A stretch of DNA of 64,000 bases from Kordia zhangzhouensis (GCF_001005305.1 NZ_LBMH01000007.1:108083-172082); one strand, 5' to 3'. Counted from the first letter of the stretch, positions 8,378 through 18,283 are shown. Numbers and translations are program-made. Notes: generated by a model not told the origin, from the letters alone.

Positions 8378-9331
8378 CTATCTTTTAGCTAAAAATGTCA
8401 ATACGTTTTTTTCAATACGCTTTTGAATATTGGAAACATCTGCTTTTTTAAATGCGTCTCCTGTAATATTTTCATAGAGTTCTATATAACGTTCAGATAC
8501 AGAATTAATATATTCATCACTCATAAATGGTACTTCTTGTCCTTCTTTTCCTTGAAACCCATTACTGATTAACCACTGACGAACAAATTCTTTAGAGAGC
8601 TGCTTCTGCGGTTCATGCTTGGCTTGTAATTCTTCGTATGTATCTGCATAAAAATAACGAGAAGAATCGGGTGTGTGAATTTCATCAATCAATACAATTT
8701 GTCCATCTTTTGTTTTACCGAATTCGTACTTGGTATCTACTAAGATTAAGCCACGTTCTTTGGCTATTTTTGTTCCTTCTTCAAATAGTAAATGTGTATA
8801 TTTTTCTAATTGTATGTATTCTTCTTCTGAAACAATTCCTCTAGCTAAAATGTCTTCACGAGAAATGTCTTCATCATGTGCGCCCATTTCTGCTTTGGTG
8901 GCAGGTGTAATAATTGGAGAAGGAAACTTGTCATTTTCTATCATTCCTTCTGGCATTTCTACACCACAAAGCATCCGTTTACCTGCTTTATATTCGCGCG
9001 CTGCATGTCCTGATAAGTATCCACGAATCACCATTTCTACTTTGTAAGGCTCACATTTATGACCAATTGCCACGTTCGGATCAGGAGTCGCAATCAACCA
9101 ATTTGGCACCAAATGTTCGGTTGCCTGCATCATTTTGGTCGCAATCTGATTTAAAATTTGTCCTTTGTACGGAATACCTTTAGGCATAACTACATCAAAT
9201 GCCGATAAGCGATCGGTTGCAATCATAACCATTAGGTCATCATTAATTGTATATACTTCACGTACTTTTCCAGTGTATTTAGCTGTTTGATTTGGAAAAT
9301 TGAAGTTCGTTGCAGTAATTGTATTACTCAT
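8378..9331 (-). CDS. purC: Phosphoribosylaminoimidazole-succinocarboxamide synthase
   Basis: 317 residues, the long (about 300-residue) SAICAR synthase form. It joins aspartate to CAIR with ATP in step 8 of purine synthesis. Visible signatures: [10 protein letters not shown] (phosphate-loop region), [50 protein letters not shown] and [14 protein letters not shown]. Single gene with its own terminator; PhoH lies upstream in the same direction with an 80-bp gap. Confidence 0.96.
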   Translation of the reverse strand: MSNTITATNFNFPNQTAKYTGKVREVYTINDDLMVMIATDRLSAFDVVMPKGIPYKGQILNQIATKMMQATEHLVPNWLIATPDPNVAIGHKCEPYKVEMVIRGYLSGHAAREYKAGKRMLCGVEMPEGMIENDKFPSPIITPATKAEMGAHDEDISREDILARGIVSEEEYIQLEKYTHLLFEEGTKIAKERGLILVDTKYEFGKTKDGQIVLIDEIHTPDSSRYFYADTYEELQAKHEPQKQLSKEFVRQWLISNGFQGKEGQEVPFMSDEYINSVSERYIELYENITGDAFKKADVSNIQKRIEKNVLTFLAKR

Positions 9332-9411
9332 TATAGCTGTGTTGTTGTGTTATTGTATTGAAAGGCAAAATAGTACGTTTCTATCGAGGAATTTAAAAAC
9401 GTACACCTTTA

Positions 9412-10365
9412 TTAGTTTTGATGTTCTATACTTTTATATGCATCGATAACTTTCTTAACTAATTGGTGACGAACGACATCTTTGTCATCCAAATAAATGA
9501 TTCCTATACCTTTAATATCTTTTAGGACTAATAGAGCTTCTTTGAGTCCAGAAATCACACGCCTTGGAAGATCAATTTGGCCCGGATCGCCAGTAATCAT
9601 GAATTTAGCATTTTTCCCCATACGTGTTAAGAACATTTTCATCTGCGCATGCGTCGTATTTTGTGCTTCATCCAAAATAACAAAAGCATTATCTAATGTA
9701 CGACCACGCATAAAGGCCATTGGAGCTATTTGAATGATTCCTTTTTCGATATAACTAGCTAATTTTTCATGCGGTATCATATCTCGCAAAGCGTCATATA
9801 ATGGTTGCATATAAGGATCTAGTTTTTCTTTCAAATCTCCTGGTAAAAAACCTAAACTTTCACCAGCTTCAACAGCAGGTCGTGTTAAAATAATACGTCT
9901 AACTTCTTTATTTTTTAGCGCTCGAACTGCCAAAGCAACACCTGTATAAGTTTTTCCTGTTCCTGCGGGTCCAATGGCAAAAACCATATCATTTTTGTTT
10001 GTCAATTCTACCAATTTTCGCTGATTGGCAGTCATCGCTTTTACCAAACGTCCATTCACACCATGCACCAAAACTTCTCCACTTTCTTGAGAAGTGTCAT
10101 AATCTTTAGCGCTTTGACTTGTCAAGACACGTTCTATAACATTTTCATCAATTTTATTATACTTGGCAAAATGTTCCATTAACATGGTCAATCGTTTGTC
10201 AAACTCTTCTAATAAATCTTCATCTCCGTATGCTTTGACCTTGTTTCCTCTGGCAACAATTTTAAGTTTAGGGAAGTATTTTTTCAGCAATTCTATATTG
10301 GTGTTTTGATGACCAAAAAACTCTCGTGGACTGATCTCAGAAAGTTCAAAAATAATTTCGTTCAA
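9412..10365 (-). CDS. PhoH-family ATPase
   Basis: 317 residues. The P-loop is AIGPAGTGKTYTGVA, Walker B is FVILDEAQNTTHAQMKMFLTRMG, and the family motif MITGDPGQIDLP follows. An N-terminal region of about 100 residues resembles the KH-like segment of PhoH/YbeZ proteins. These are cytosolic RNA-associated ATPases linked to rRNA maturation and stress, usually working with YbeY; ybeY is not in this window. It is transcribed divergently from the SAM hydroxide adenosyltransferase-type gene. Confidence 0.92.
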   Translation of the reverse strand: MNEIIFELSEISPREFFGHQNTNIELLKKYFPKLKIVARGNKVKAYGDEDLLEEFDKRLTMLMEHFAKYNKIDENVIERVLTSQSAKDYDTSQESGEVLVHGVNGRLVKAMTANQRKLVELTNKNDMVFAIGPAGTGKTYTGVALAVRALKNKEVRRIILTRPAVEAGESLGFLPGDLKEKLDPYMQPLYDALRDMIPHEKLASYIEKGIIQIAPMAFMRGRTLDNAFVILDEAQNTTHAQMKMFLTRMGKNAKFMITGDPGQIDLPRRVISGLKEALLVLKDIKGIGIIYLDDKDVVRHQLVKKVIDAYKSIEHQN

Positions 10366-10405
10366 AAGCGACTCGTATTAAGGTTAGATTTCCGTTTTGT
10401 TTTTT

Positions 10406-10426
10406 TAGATTTGCATAGCAAACTTA
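10406..10426. promoter_or_regulatory. Back-to-back -7 promoter elements between phoH and the SAM-hydrolase gene
   Basis: TAGATTTG on the plus strand (10406-10413) and TAAGTTTG on the minus strand (10419-10426) both match TAnnTTTG and face the two divergent genes. No good -33 TTG was found for either, so the call is tentative. Confidence 0.35.
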
Positions 10427-10472
10427 CCATTTTTTCGTAGATTAAGTTAAAAAAAATATCAACAATTCGCCA

Positions 10473-11303
10473 ATGGCAATTATAACATTGACAACTGATT
10501 TTGGAGAGAAAGACCATTTTGTAGGCGCAGTGAAAGGTGCAATTTATAGTGAGTTGAACGATGTTCGCATTGTTGATATCTCTCACGGTGTAAATCCTTT
10601 TAACATTACTGAAGCTGCTTATATTATCCAAAATGCATTTAATAGCTTTCCTAAAGGTAGTATTCATATCATTGGTATTGATTCAGAATTGAATCCAGAA
10701 AATAAACATATTGCTGTCAAATTGGACGGTCATTATTTTGTATGTGCCAATAATGGAATTATGAGTTTGCTTGCGTCGGATATTGTTCCAGAAAAAATTG
10801 TTGAGATTAATATTCATGACCGAATTGAAACGAATTTCCCCGTACTTGATGTATTTGTCAAAGTAGCATGCCACATCGCTCGTGGTGGAACATTGGAAGT
10901 AATTGGGAAAACCATTGAAAAAATAAAGATTTTAAAAGGATTAAAACCCGTAGTAAATAGCGATGAAAGCCAAATTATCGGAAATGTAATTTATATTGAT
11001 AATTATGGAAATGTAGTGACCAATATTACGCGAAAGATATTTAAGGATGTTGGTAAAGGACGTAATTTTGAAATTTCAGCACGTAACTATAAATTTAAAA
11101 TTATTCATGAACGATACAGTGATGCTATTAATTTTAATGTAGCGCGTCACAAACGTGAAGAAGATGGCAAAAAACTCGCATTATTCAATTCTGCTAATTT
11201 CCTAGAATTGGCTATATACAAAAGTAACCCACAAACAGTTGGTAGTGCTTCTACCCTTTTTGGCTTACGATTTAGAGACACTATAACCATAAACTTTTCT
11301 TAA
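10473..11303 (+). CDS. SAM hydroxide adenosyltransferase (DUF62 / chlorinase-fluorinase family)
   Basis: 276 residues with the family N-terminus IITLTTDFGEKDHFVGAVKGAI and the later motifs VRIVDISHGVNPFN and HIIGIDSE (N-domain), then a beta-barrel C-domain (NYGNVVTNITRK). Nearly all genomic members of this family hydrolyse S-adenosylmethionine to adenosine and methionine; only rare ones are true halogenases. The next gene starts 2 bp after the stop, opening a run of tightly spaced plus-strand genes. Confidence 0.88.
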   Translation: MAIITLTTDFGEKDHFVGAVKGAIYSELNDVRIVDISHGVNPFNITEAAYIIQNAFNSFPKGSIHIIGIDSELNPENKHIAVKLDGHYFVCANNGIMSLLASDIVPEKIVEINIHDRIETNFPVLDVFVKVACHIARGGTLEVIGKTIEKIKILKGLKPVVNSDESQIIGNVIYIDNYGNVVTNITRKIFKDVGKGRNFEISARNYKFKIIHERYSDAINFNVARHKREEDGKKLALFNSANFLELAIYKSNPQTVGSASTLFGLRFRDTITINFS

Positions 11304-11305
11304 AT

Positions 11306-11602
11306 ATGTTGGTACGTATTGTAAAAATGAGTTTTCATACACATCTTATTCCTGATTTTTTAGCTATGTTTGACGAAAAAAAACAAGCAATTAAAGATCG
11401 AAAAGGGTGTAAATTTTTAGAATTATATCAAGACAAACACAATCCTGAAATCTTTTTTACGTACAGTCATTGGCAAGAAGAAGCAGATTTGGAAGCCTAC
11501 AGAAACTCCGAACTATTTAAAGCTGTTTGGAAACAAACCAAAGCAATGTTCAATGACAAACCTTATGCTTGGAGTGTTAACACAATAGTAAGTTTGTCCT
11601 AA
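11306..11602 (+). CDS. ABM-domain monooxygenase-like protein
   Basis: 98 residues with a ferredoxin-like dimeric alpha/beta-barrel pattern of the antibiotic-biosynthesis-monooxygenase/quinol monooxygenase group: IVKMSFHTHLIPDFLAMF, KGCKFLELYQDKHNPEIFFTYSHWQEEADLEAYRNSELF. Such proteins are small, cofactor-free and usually dimeric; the substrate is not predictable. It lies 2 bp after the SAM-hydrolase gene, so they are co-transcribed. Confidence 0.8.
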   Translation: MLVRIVKMSFHTHLIPDFLAMFDEKKQAIKDRKGCKFLELYQDKHNPEIFFTYSHWQEEADLEAYRNSELFKAVWKQTKAMFNDKPYAWSVNTIVSLS

Positions 11603-11668
11603 AAATACTAGAACTCATATCTTAACGTTTCACATGAGTACTATATAAAAAAGAAGAAAAAACACCCT

Positions 11669-12484
11669 ATGTTGCGATCCATATATTATAGTTTATCTCC
11701 TAAACAGCGATTGTTGCTGAGAAAGATAGTGTACTTCCCTGTGGATCTTTTCCGAAAACGCCATGAACTTGAACCGCCCAAAGGATATGTATATACAGGT
11801 CCTGGAAATTATATTGAAATAGGACAAACATTTTTTGAATATTTTAAAGAATATGGGGATATTCAACCTAATAGCCGAATATTAGACATCGGATCTGGTA
11901 TTGGTCGTATGGCAATTCCATTCACGACTTTTTTAAATGAACAAGGCAAATATCAAGGGTTTGACGTTGTAGCTCAGGGTGTAAATTGGTGTACGGAACA
12001 CATTACAGCAAAGTATCCCAATTTTGTATTTACACATACGCCTCTCAAAAATGATTTGTATAACTTACATACAGAAAAACAAGCAAAAAATTTTACATTC
12101 CCATACAAGGATACTAGCTTTGATTTTGCATTTTTAACATCTGTATTTACTCACATGTTACCAGAGGATGTTTTGCATTACCTGAGTGAAATTTATCGCG
12201 TATTGGATACACAAAAAGTATGTTTGGCAACTTTTTTTATTTTAGATGATATCTCCAAAAAACAAATGCGAAATAGCAAAATGAACTTTAGTGTTCAACA
12301 CAAACACTATGCATTAATGGACAAAAAAGTAAAAGAAGCAAATGTTGCTTTTGAGAAAGATTTTATTTTTGCTGAAATCAAAGCGAAAGGTTTTGAAATT
12401 ACCCACTATTTTCCTGGCTCTTGGTCTGGAAGAACTGAAAATACACTATCATATCAAGATATAATTGTTATAAAAAAGAACTAA
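11669..12484 (+). CDS. Class I SAM-dependent methyltransferase
   Basis: 271 residues. SAM-binding motif I is RILDIGSGIGRMAIPF (about residues 71-86). Later Rossmann motifs include FDFAFLTSVFTHMLPEDVLHYLSEIYRVL. The N-terminus is basic (LSPKQRLLLRKIVYFPVDLFRKR), which might favour membrane contact. The substrate is unknown. gldF begins directly after its stop codon, an arrangement that suggests co-expression, though no role in gliding is implied by the domain itself. Confidence 0.85.
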   Translation: MLRSIYYSLSPKQRLLLRKIVYFPVDLFRKRHELEPPKGYVYTGPGNYIEIGQTFFEYFKEYGDIQPNSRILDIGSGIGRMAIPFTTFLNEQGKYQGFDVVAQGVNWCTEHITAKYPNFVFTHTPLKNDLYNLHTEKQAKNFTFPYKDTSFDFAFLTSVFTHMLPEDVLHYLSEIYRVLDTQKVCLATFFILDDISKKQMRNSKMNFSVQHKHYALMDKKVKEANVAFEKDFIFAEIKAKGFEITHYFPGSWSGRTENTLSYQDIIVIKKN

Positions 12485-13210
12485 ATGCTTGCAATACTCA
12501 AGAAAGAAATCAATGCCTTTTTTTCCTCTTCGGTAGGATACTTGGTCATTGCTTTATTTTTGATTCTCAACGGATTATTTTTATGGTTTTTTAAAAGTGA
12601 ATTCAACATTTTTAACTATGGATTTGCTGATTTGACACCATTCTTCACATTAGCTCCATGGATATTGATTTTTTTAATTCCTGCCATTACTATGCGTAGT
12701 TTTTCTGAAGAAAAACGTTTGGGAACCTTAGAATTATTAGTAACAAAACCTATTTCCTATTGGCAGATTGTTTTAGGAAAATATACAGGTTCGTTTGTAT
12801 TAATCTTACTTGCACTACTTCCTACTCTATTGTATGTGTATACAGTTTGGTATTTGGGCGATCCTGAGGGAAATTTAGATGTAGGTAGTACACTTGGATC
12901 GTATTTTGGTTTACTATTTTTGATTGCCGCTTACACGAGCATTGGTATTTTCACATCGACTTTATCTCAAAATCAAATTGTAGCATTTATTACAGCCGTT
13001 TTTATCTGTTTTGTAATGTATTATGGCTTTGAGGGAATGGCTAGCACACCTCTTTTTGGAGATTTTAGTGCTACCGTAGAAAAGGTTGGCATGAAACGTC
13101 ACTTTGATAGCATAGCTCGTGGAGTTATAGATACAAGAGATGTAATATACTTTGTAACTGTGACCATTTTCTTTTTATTTCTAACAGTAGTACAACTTAA
13201 AAAAAGATAG
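12485..13210 (+). CDS. gldF: Gliding motility ABC transporter permease GldF
   Basis: 241 residues, six membrane helices, ABC-2 permease type (MLAILKKEINAFFSSSVGYLVIALFLILNGLFLWFF; EEKRLGTLELLVTKPISYWQIVLGKY). In flavobacteria GldF forms the membrane part of the GldA-GldF-GldG transporter linked to gliding. It is followed 2 bp later by gldG, the usual order. gldA is not seen in the window. Confidence 0.93.
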   Translation: MLAILKKEINAFFSSSVGYLVIALFLILNGLFLWFFKSEFNIFNYGFADLTPFFTLAPWILIFLIPAITMRSFSEEKRLGTLELLVTKPISYWQIVLGKYTGSFVLILLALLPTLLYVYTVWYLGDPEGNLDVGSTLGSYFGLLFLIAAYTSIGIFTSTLSQNQIVAFITAVFICFVMYYGFEGMASTPLFGDFSATVEKVGMKRHFDSIARGVIDTRDVIYFVTVTIFFLFLTVVQLKKR

Positions 13211-13212
13211 GC

Positions 13213-14871
13213 TTGAAAAAAGAACTTTCTACAACCTCAAAAATTATATTGATTCTGTTAGGATTACTAATTGTAAATGTGATTGCTAGCAAACTATTTA
13301 CACGTTTTGATATTACGCAAGATAAACGTTATACACTTTCAGAAGCTTCCAAAAATACCATCGCCAATGTAAATTCTCCTGTGATGATTACTATTTTTTT
13401 GAAAGGAGAATTGCCACCTGCTTACAAACGACTTGCCGATGAAACGGAACAATTGATAGAAGAATTTTATGCTTTCAATTCGAACATTAAATACAATTTT
13501 GTAGATCCTATTGAAGAAAATGCACAAGATTTCTTGACAAACAACGGAATGCAACCACGTTATGTAACCGAAGAAGAAACCAATAAAATTTCTAGAGAAG
13601 TTGTATATCCATGGGCAGTAGCGATTTACGAAAACAAAACTGTAAAAATTCCATTGTATAAAAATGATTTAGCAAGTTCGGATGAACAAAAAATAGCCAA
13701 TTCAGTACAGCATTTAGAATATGTTTTTGCAGACGCTTTTACCAAACTTACACTGATTGACAAACAAACTATTGCAATTTTAAAAGGACATGGCGAATTG
13801 GACGATGTATATATTGCTAGTTTTTTACAAACACTAAAAGATTATTATAAAATCGCTCCTTTTGACCTAGCTGCTTTTCCTGACAATCCGGAAAAATCTC
13901 TAGAAAACTTAAATCGTTTTGATCTTGCAATTGTGCCAAAGCCAACCAAACCATTCACTGATGACGAAAAATACATTTTGGATCAATATACCATGCGCGG
14001 AGGAAAATCACTGTGGCTTATTGAAAATACGATGGCTGAAATGGACAGTTTATACAATGAAAAAGGGCAAACGTTAGCATTTCCTCGCGATTTGCGTTTA
14101 AACGACTTTTTCTTTGAATATGGTATTAGAATCAATCCGAAATTAGTTAATGATGTACAAAGTGCACCAATTGTAATGGCAGTTGGTGAAGATGCAAATA
14201 CACAATACCTTCCTATACAATGGCGATACAATCCGCTTGTAAAACCTTCTACCAAACACCCTATTACGAATAATACAAATTTGGTCAAGTTTGAATTTAC
14301 CAACCAAATAGACACCTTGAAAAGTAGTACAAAAAAAACAGTTTTATTAAAAAGTTCAGCTACATCAAAGCTCGAAGGAACTCCTAAAATGATTTCACTA
14401 TCCGTAATAGAAAATGAACCTGCTTTGGAAAGCTATAACGGAAAAGGAAATCAAAACCTAGCTGTTTTACTAGAAGGCACGTTTGAATCCGTTTATAAAG
14501 GTCGTATCAAACCTTTTGCATTAAAAAATGACCAATCTGAAGGAAAATCGAAAATGTTAATCATTGCTGATGGTGATGTTATTAAAAATCAAGTAACTCG
14601 TGGGAGACCACAAGAATTAGGTTTTGATATTGTTACCAAACGCCAATACGGAAACAAAGAGTTCCTGTTAAATTCTGTAAATTATCTTTTGGATAACAAT
14701 GGACTTATAAACATTCGCTCAAAAGAATTAAAACTAGCGTTTCTGAACTCAGAAAAAGTACTTACTGAAAAAACCTATTGGCAATTGATAAACATTGGGC
14801 TTCCACTAGGAATATTAGCCATTTTTGGCGTTGTATTTACCTATACTCGTAAACGGAAGTTTGCGAAATAG
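13213..14871 (+). CDS. gldG: Gliding motility ABC transporter auxiliary protein GldG
   Basis: 552 residues starting at TTG, 2 bp after gldF. An N-terminal membrane helix (IILILLGLLIVNVIASKLF) is followed by the ABC-type uncharacterised domain (ITQDKRYTLSEASKNTIANVNSPVMITIFLKGELPPAYKRL), a large periplasmic region, and a C-terminal helix (LINIGLPLGILAIFGVVFTYTRKRK). Length and topology match GldG of flavobacteria. The TTG start is supported by the tight spacing and by the family N-terminus. Confidence 0.93.
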   Translation: MKKELSTTSKIILILLGLLIVNVIASKLFTRFDITQDKRYTLSEASKNTIANVNSPVMITIFLKGELPPAYKRLADETEQLIEEFYAFNSNIKYNFVDPIEENAQDFLTNNGMQPRYVTEEETNKISREVVYPWAVAIYENKTVKIPLYKNDLASSDEQKIANSVQHLEYVFADAFTKLTLIDKQTIAILKGHGELDDVYIASFLQTLKDYYKIAPFDLAAFPDNPEKSLENLNRFDLAIVPKPTKPFTDDEKYILDQYTMRGGKSLWLIENTMAEMDSLYNEKGQTLAFPRDLRLNDFFFEYGIRINPKLVNDVQSAPIVMAVGEDANTQYLPIQWRYNPLVKPSTKHPITNNTNLVKFEFTNQIDTLKSSTKKTVLLKSSATSKLEGTPKMISLSVIENEPALESYNGKGNQNLAVLLEGTFESVYKGRIKPFALKNDQSEGKSKMLIIADGDVIKNQVTRGRPQELGFDIVTKRQYGNKEFLLNSVNYLLDNNGLINIRSKELKLAFLNSEKVLTEKTYWQLINIGLPLGILAIFGVVFTYTRKRKFAK

Positions 14872-15020
14872 TTGTTAATAAGTTTCCTTTCTTTACAACA
14901 ACATTTAAAATATATTTGTAAGAATAAAATAATGCGGTTTATTTATGTAGATTTTGTAAATAAAAACTGTGAATTTATTGGAGAAGCATTATTTTTGAAC
15001 ACTAAATAGAACACAAACAC

Positions 15021-16139
15021 ATGAAATTTATTGTATCAAGTACTTATTTATTAAAACAGCTTCAAGTTTTAGGAGGCGTAATTAATAATAGTAACACCTT
15101 ACCTATTTTAGATAATTTTCTTTTTGAATTAAATAAAAACGAACTTACTGTTTCTGCTTCTGACCTTGAAACAACCATGTCTTCTCGCTTGGATGTAGAG
15201 TCTGATAGCGAAGGAAGTGTTGCTGTACCTGCAAAATTATTATTAGATACTTTAAAAACCTTCCCTGAGCAGCCTTTGACTTTTGTAGTGGAAGAAAATA
15301 ATACGATTGAAATCAGTTCAAATCATGGTAAATATGCTTTGGCATATGCGGATGGAGCCGAATTTCCTAATGCTGTGGAATTAAAAGATCCTAGTGCTAC
15401 AACCATTATTGGTGATGTGCTAGCTACTGCAATTAGTAAAACTATTTTTGCTTCTGGAAATGATGATCTTCGCCCAGTAATGAGTGGTGTATTTTTTCAG
15501 TTTTCACCAGAAAATTTAACTTTTGTTGCTACAGATGCTCATAAATTAGTAAAATATCAACGTACCGATATTCAAGCTTCTCAAGTTGCTGAATTTATCA
15601 TGCCAAAGAAGCCACTAACATTGCTAAAAGGTATTCTTGGAGGTAGTGAAGACGATGTTATCATTGAATATAACGACAGTAATGCTAAATTTACTTTTGA
15701 CAATACAGTATTAATTTGTCGTTTAATTGATGGAAAATACCCGAATTACGAAGCTGTAATTCCTAAAGAAAACCCTAACAAGTTAGAAATTAACAGAAAT
15801 CAATTCTTAAACTCTGTACGTCGTGTGAGCATTTTCTCGAATAAAACGACACATCAAATTCGTTTAAAAATTGCTGGTGCAGAACTAAATATTTCTGCAG
15901 AGGATATTGATTATTCAAACAAAGCTGAAGAGCGTTTAACTTGTGATTATCAAGGGGATGATATGCAAATTGGATTCAATTCACGTTTCCTTACAGAAAT
16001 GTTGAACAATCTAAGCTCAGACGATGTTTCTCTAGAAATGTCTTTACCTAACAGAGCAGGGATTTTAACACCTATTGATGGCTTAGAAGAAGGAGAACAT
16101 ATTACAATGTTGGTAATGCCTGTAATGTTAAATAATTAA
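15021..16139 (+). CDS. dnaN: DNA polymerase III sliding clamp (beta subunit)
   Basis: 372 residues with the family N-terminus MKFIVSSTYLLKQLQVLGGVINNSNTLPILDNFLFEL, three clamp domains in order, and the C-terminal VMPVMLNN (equivalent of the MPMRL clamp ending). It forms the ring-shaped dimer that holds the replicative polymerase on DNA. dnaA and recF are not nearby, so this is not an oriC-type dnaA-dnaN cluster. It ends in a strong terminator. Confidence 0.97.
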   Translation: MKFIVSSTYLLKQLQVLGGVINNSNTLPILDNFLFELNKNELTVSASDLETTMSSRLDVESDSEGSVAVPAKLLLDTLKTFPEQPLTFVVEENNTIEISSNHGKYALAYADGAEFPNAVELKDPSATTIIGDVLATAISKTIFASGNDDLRPVMSGVFFQFSPENLTFVATDAHKLVKYQRTDIQASQVAEFIMPKKPLTLLKGILGGSEDDVIIEYNDSNAKFTFDNTVLICRLIDGKYPNYEAVIPKENPNKLEINRNQFLNSVRRVSIFSNKTTHQIRLKIAGAELNISAEDIDYSNKAEERLTCDYQGDDMQIGFNSRFLTEMLNNLSSDDVSLEMSLPNRAGILTPIDGLEEGEHITMLVMPVMLNN

Positions 16140-16181
16140 ACTGATACTTAGAGAATAAACTGTTCTCATAAAAAAACATAT

Positions 16182-16217
16182 AAAAACCCGTTGTAGAAAT
16201 TGTACAACGGGTTTTTT
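16182..16217. terminator. Bidirectional terminator between dnaN and DUF4870 gene
   Basis: AAAAACCCGTTGTA / TACAACGGGTTTTT stem with a 7-nt loop, A run left and T run right. It can serve dnaN on the plus strand and the convergent DUF4870 gene. Confidence 0.85.
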
Positions 16218-16265
16218 ATTTCAATTAATAATAAATAATTTATTTCAATAACTATTCATCTCAGA

Positions 16266-16604
16266 TTATAAAATCTTTATAGATAATGGATAGTACGGTT
16301 CTTGTTCGTTACTTACGCGTACTGCATTAATAATTGGCATGATAAAAGACAAAATTAATACGCCTAGAAGTAGCAATAAACCTAATCCCAATGCTAAGAT
16401 TAATGGAATACTGATAATTCCGTAAATTATCATGCTCAATTGAAAATTAACAATCTGCTTTCCTTGTTCGTCCATATCATGTACGTCATTTTTATTGCAA
16501 GCCCAAAGTATTAATGGAACAATTAAGCTTCCAAAACCTATGACAAAACTTGACAACTGACTTAAATGTGTAATGACCATTAATTGATTATCTTTCCTTC
16601 TCAT
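16266..16604 (-). CDS. DUF4870-family small membrane protein
   Basis: 112 residues with the DUF4870 pattern: ITHLSQLSSFVIGFGSLIVPLILWACNKNDVHDMDEQGKQIVNFQLSMIIYGIISIPLILALG and two to three further hydrophobic segments. Cytoplasmic-membrane protein of unknown function; some relatives are listed as Tic20-like. Single gene, convergent with dnaN and divergent from mnmE. Confidence 0.85.
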   Translation of the reverse strand: MRRKDNQLMVITHLSQLSSFVIGFGSLIVPLILWACNKNDVHDMDEQGKQIVNFQLSMIIYGIISIPLILALGLGLLLLLGVLILSFIMPIINAVRVSNEQEPYYPLSIKIL

Positions 16605-16735
16605 AATTGTGTGTTTTATTGATTGACATCTATGGGACGTAAAAAAATTGCTTTTGTTACAGCTTTCAATTATGAGTAATTTAAAATCATATCCAACTCA
16701 TAAAATTATCCGTATTTTTGCCAAAATTTTTGTCC

Positions 16736-18127
16736 ATGATCCAAAATGATACGATTGTTGCATTAGCAACACCTTCTGGAGCAGGTGCTATTTCTGTAAT
16801 TCGCGTTTCAGGAAAAGATGCTATTACTATCTGTGAACCATTATTTAAGTCTATTCGTAATAAAAAATTAAGTACACAAAAATCACATACCATTCATTTA
16901 GGACATATTGTAGATAATGACCGCTTTTTGGATGAAGTGCTGGTATCTATTTTTAAAGGTCCTCACTCCTACACGGGCGAAAATACCATTGAAATTTCCT
17001 GTCATGGTTCTGTATATATTCAACAACAAATTATTCAGTTGTTACTGCGAAATGGTTGTAGAAATGCGAATGCTGGAGAATTTACTTTGCGTGCATTTTT
17101 GAATGGAAAATTAGATCTTTCTCAAGCAGAAGCTGTAGCAGATTTGATTGCAAGTGATTCGGAAGCGTCGCATCAATTGGCTATGCAACAAATGCGTGGA
17201 GGTTTTAGCAATGAAATTAAAAATTTACGTGAAGAACTCTTGAATTTTGCTTCTCTTATTGAATTAGAGTTAGATTTTGCTGAAGAAGATGTAGAATTTG
17301 CCGATCGTACACAATTTAAATCGCTAGTAGAACGCATCCAATTTGTCCTTAAACGCTTGATAGATTCCTTTGCAGTAGGAAACGTAATCAAAAATGGAAT
17401 TCCTGTGGCTATTGTTGGAGAACCAAATGTGGGAAAATCTACATTATTAAATGCTTTATTAAACGAAGAACGTGCCATTGTTTCGGATATTGCAGGAACT
17501 ACTCGTGATACCATTGAAGATGAACTAATAATTGATGGAATTGGTTTTCGTTTTATTGATACAGCAGGAATTAGAGAAACTAAAGATGTTGTAGAAAGTA
17601 TTGGCATTCAAAAGACATTTGAAAAAATTGAGCAAGCACAAGTTGTTATCTATTTGATTGATAGTTCGCAGTTAACCGAGGAAAGTTTAGCTTTGTTGAA
17701 GACAGAAATTGGAAAAATCAAAAATAAATACCCTCAGAAACCTTTAATCATTGTAGCGAATAAAATTGACATGCTACAAGAGTCTCAAATTGCTCAATTA
17801 CAAATAGAAATTGAACAAATTCATATCCTTTCTGCCAAAAAAAATATAGGAGTTGATTTCTTAAAAGAAAAACTTGTTTCATTTGTAAATACAGGTGCAT
17901 TACGAAACAATGAAACCATAATCACAAACACACGTCATTATGATGCATTATTAAAAGCTTTGGAAGAGATTGACAAAGTACACCAAGGGTTGGAAATTGG
18001 TCTTTCTGGCGATTTGATGGCAATTGATATCAGACAAGCGCTGTATCATTTTGGAGAAATTACTGGAGAAATTACAAGCGACGATTTGCTCGGAAATATC
18101 TTTGCTAATTTTTGTATCGGAAAATGA
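16736..18127 (+). CDS. mnmE: tRNA-modifying GTPase MnmE (3' codons supplied by the island)
   Basis: 463 residues from the ATG that gives the standard N-terminus MIQNDTIVALATPSGAGAISVIRVSG; a TTG six codons upstream is also in frame but unlikely. GTPase motifs: GEPNVGKSTLLNALL (G1), AGTTRDTIEDE (G2), DTAGIRET (G3), NKID (G4). It ends with the invariant FCIGK that carries the catalytic Cys. With MnmG it builds the cmnm5 group on U34 of several tRNAs. The last codons lie inside the att repeat of a mobile island, and the original-looking end (TTTTGTATCGGGAAGTAA) now lies 11.5 kb away. The gene stays intact. Confidence 0.97.
   Translation: MIQNDTIVALATPSGAGAISVIRVSGKDAITICEPLFKSIRNKKLSTQKSHTIHLGHIVDNDRFLDEVLVSIFKGPHSYTGENTIEISCHGSVYIQQQIIQLLLRNGCRNANAGEFTLRAFLNGKLDLSQAEAVADLIASDSEASHQLAMQQMRGGFSNEIKNLREELLNFASLIELELDFAEEDVEFADRTQFKSLVERIQFVLKRLIDSFAVGNVIKNGIPVAIVGEPNVGKSTLLNALLNEERAIVSDIAGTTRDTIEDELIIDGIGFRFIDTAGIRETKDVVESIGIQKTFEKIEQAQVVIYLIDSSQLTEESLALLKTEIGKIKNKYPQKPLIIVANKIDMLQESQIAQLQIEIEQIHILSAKKNIGVDFLKEKLVSFVNTGALRNNETIITNTRHYDALLKALEEIDKVHQGLEIGLSGDLMAIDIRQALYHFGEITGEITSDDLLGNIFANFCIGK
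18109..18127 (+). repeat. Left attachment site (att repeat, mnmE end)
   Basis: TTTTTGTATCGGAAAATGA, matching 16 of 19 positions with the copy at 29649-29667. All three differences are silent: two third-position changes and TGA versus TAA. Confidence 0.8.
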
Positions 18128-18221
18128 CTATGGAAAACATCTGAAAACAAATGCAATAAAAAGCAATGTAAATCAGGCGTTTATGAAAATATGATTTTCT
18201 TTTAGTTTCATTTAGTCGTTT

Positions 18222-18283
18222 TTTGTGTCAGATATATTGAATATATTTGGTCACAAAAATACTATTTGTGTCAATTTGTGTCA
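18222..18283 (+). promoter_or_regulatory. Direct repeats TTTGTGTCA near the left end (candidate integrase arm sites)
   Basis: TTTGTGTCA occurs at 18222-18230, 18265-18273 and 18275-18283. The last two are 10 bp apart, one helical turn. A related inverted TCACAAA lies at 18251-18257. An inverted copy (TGACACAA, 29604-29611) sits 38 bp inside the right end. Such arm-type sites flank the att cores of tyrosine-recombinase elements. The 18128-18362 stretch holds no gene besides these repeats. Confidence 0.5.

Noticed and set aside
10362..10667. 101-codon minus-strand ORF over the phoH/SAM-hydrolase divergent region
   Set aside because: Overlaps the start of a strongly supported gene and its promoters; sequence has no recognisable pattern.
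10473..11303. True fluorinase/chlorinase
   Set aside because: The family is dominated by SAM hydrolases and no halometabolite genes are nearby.
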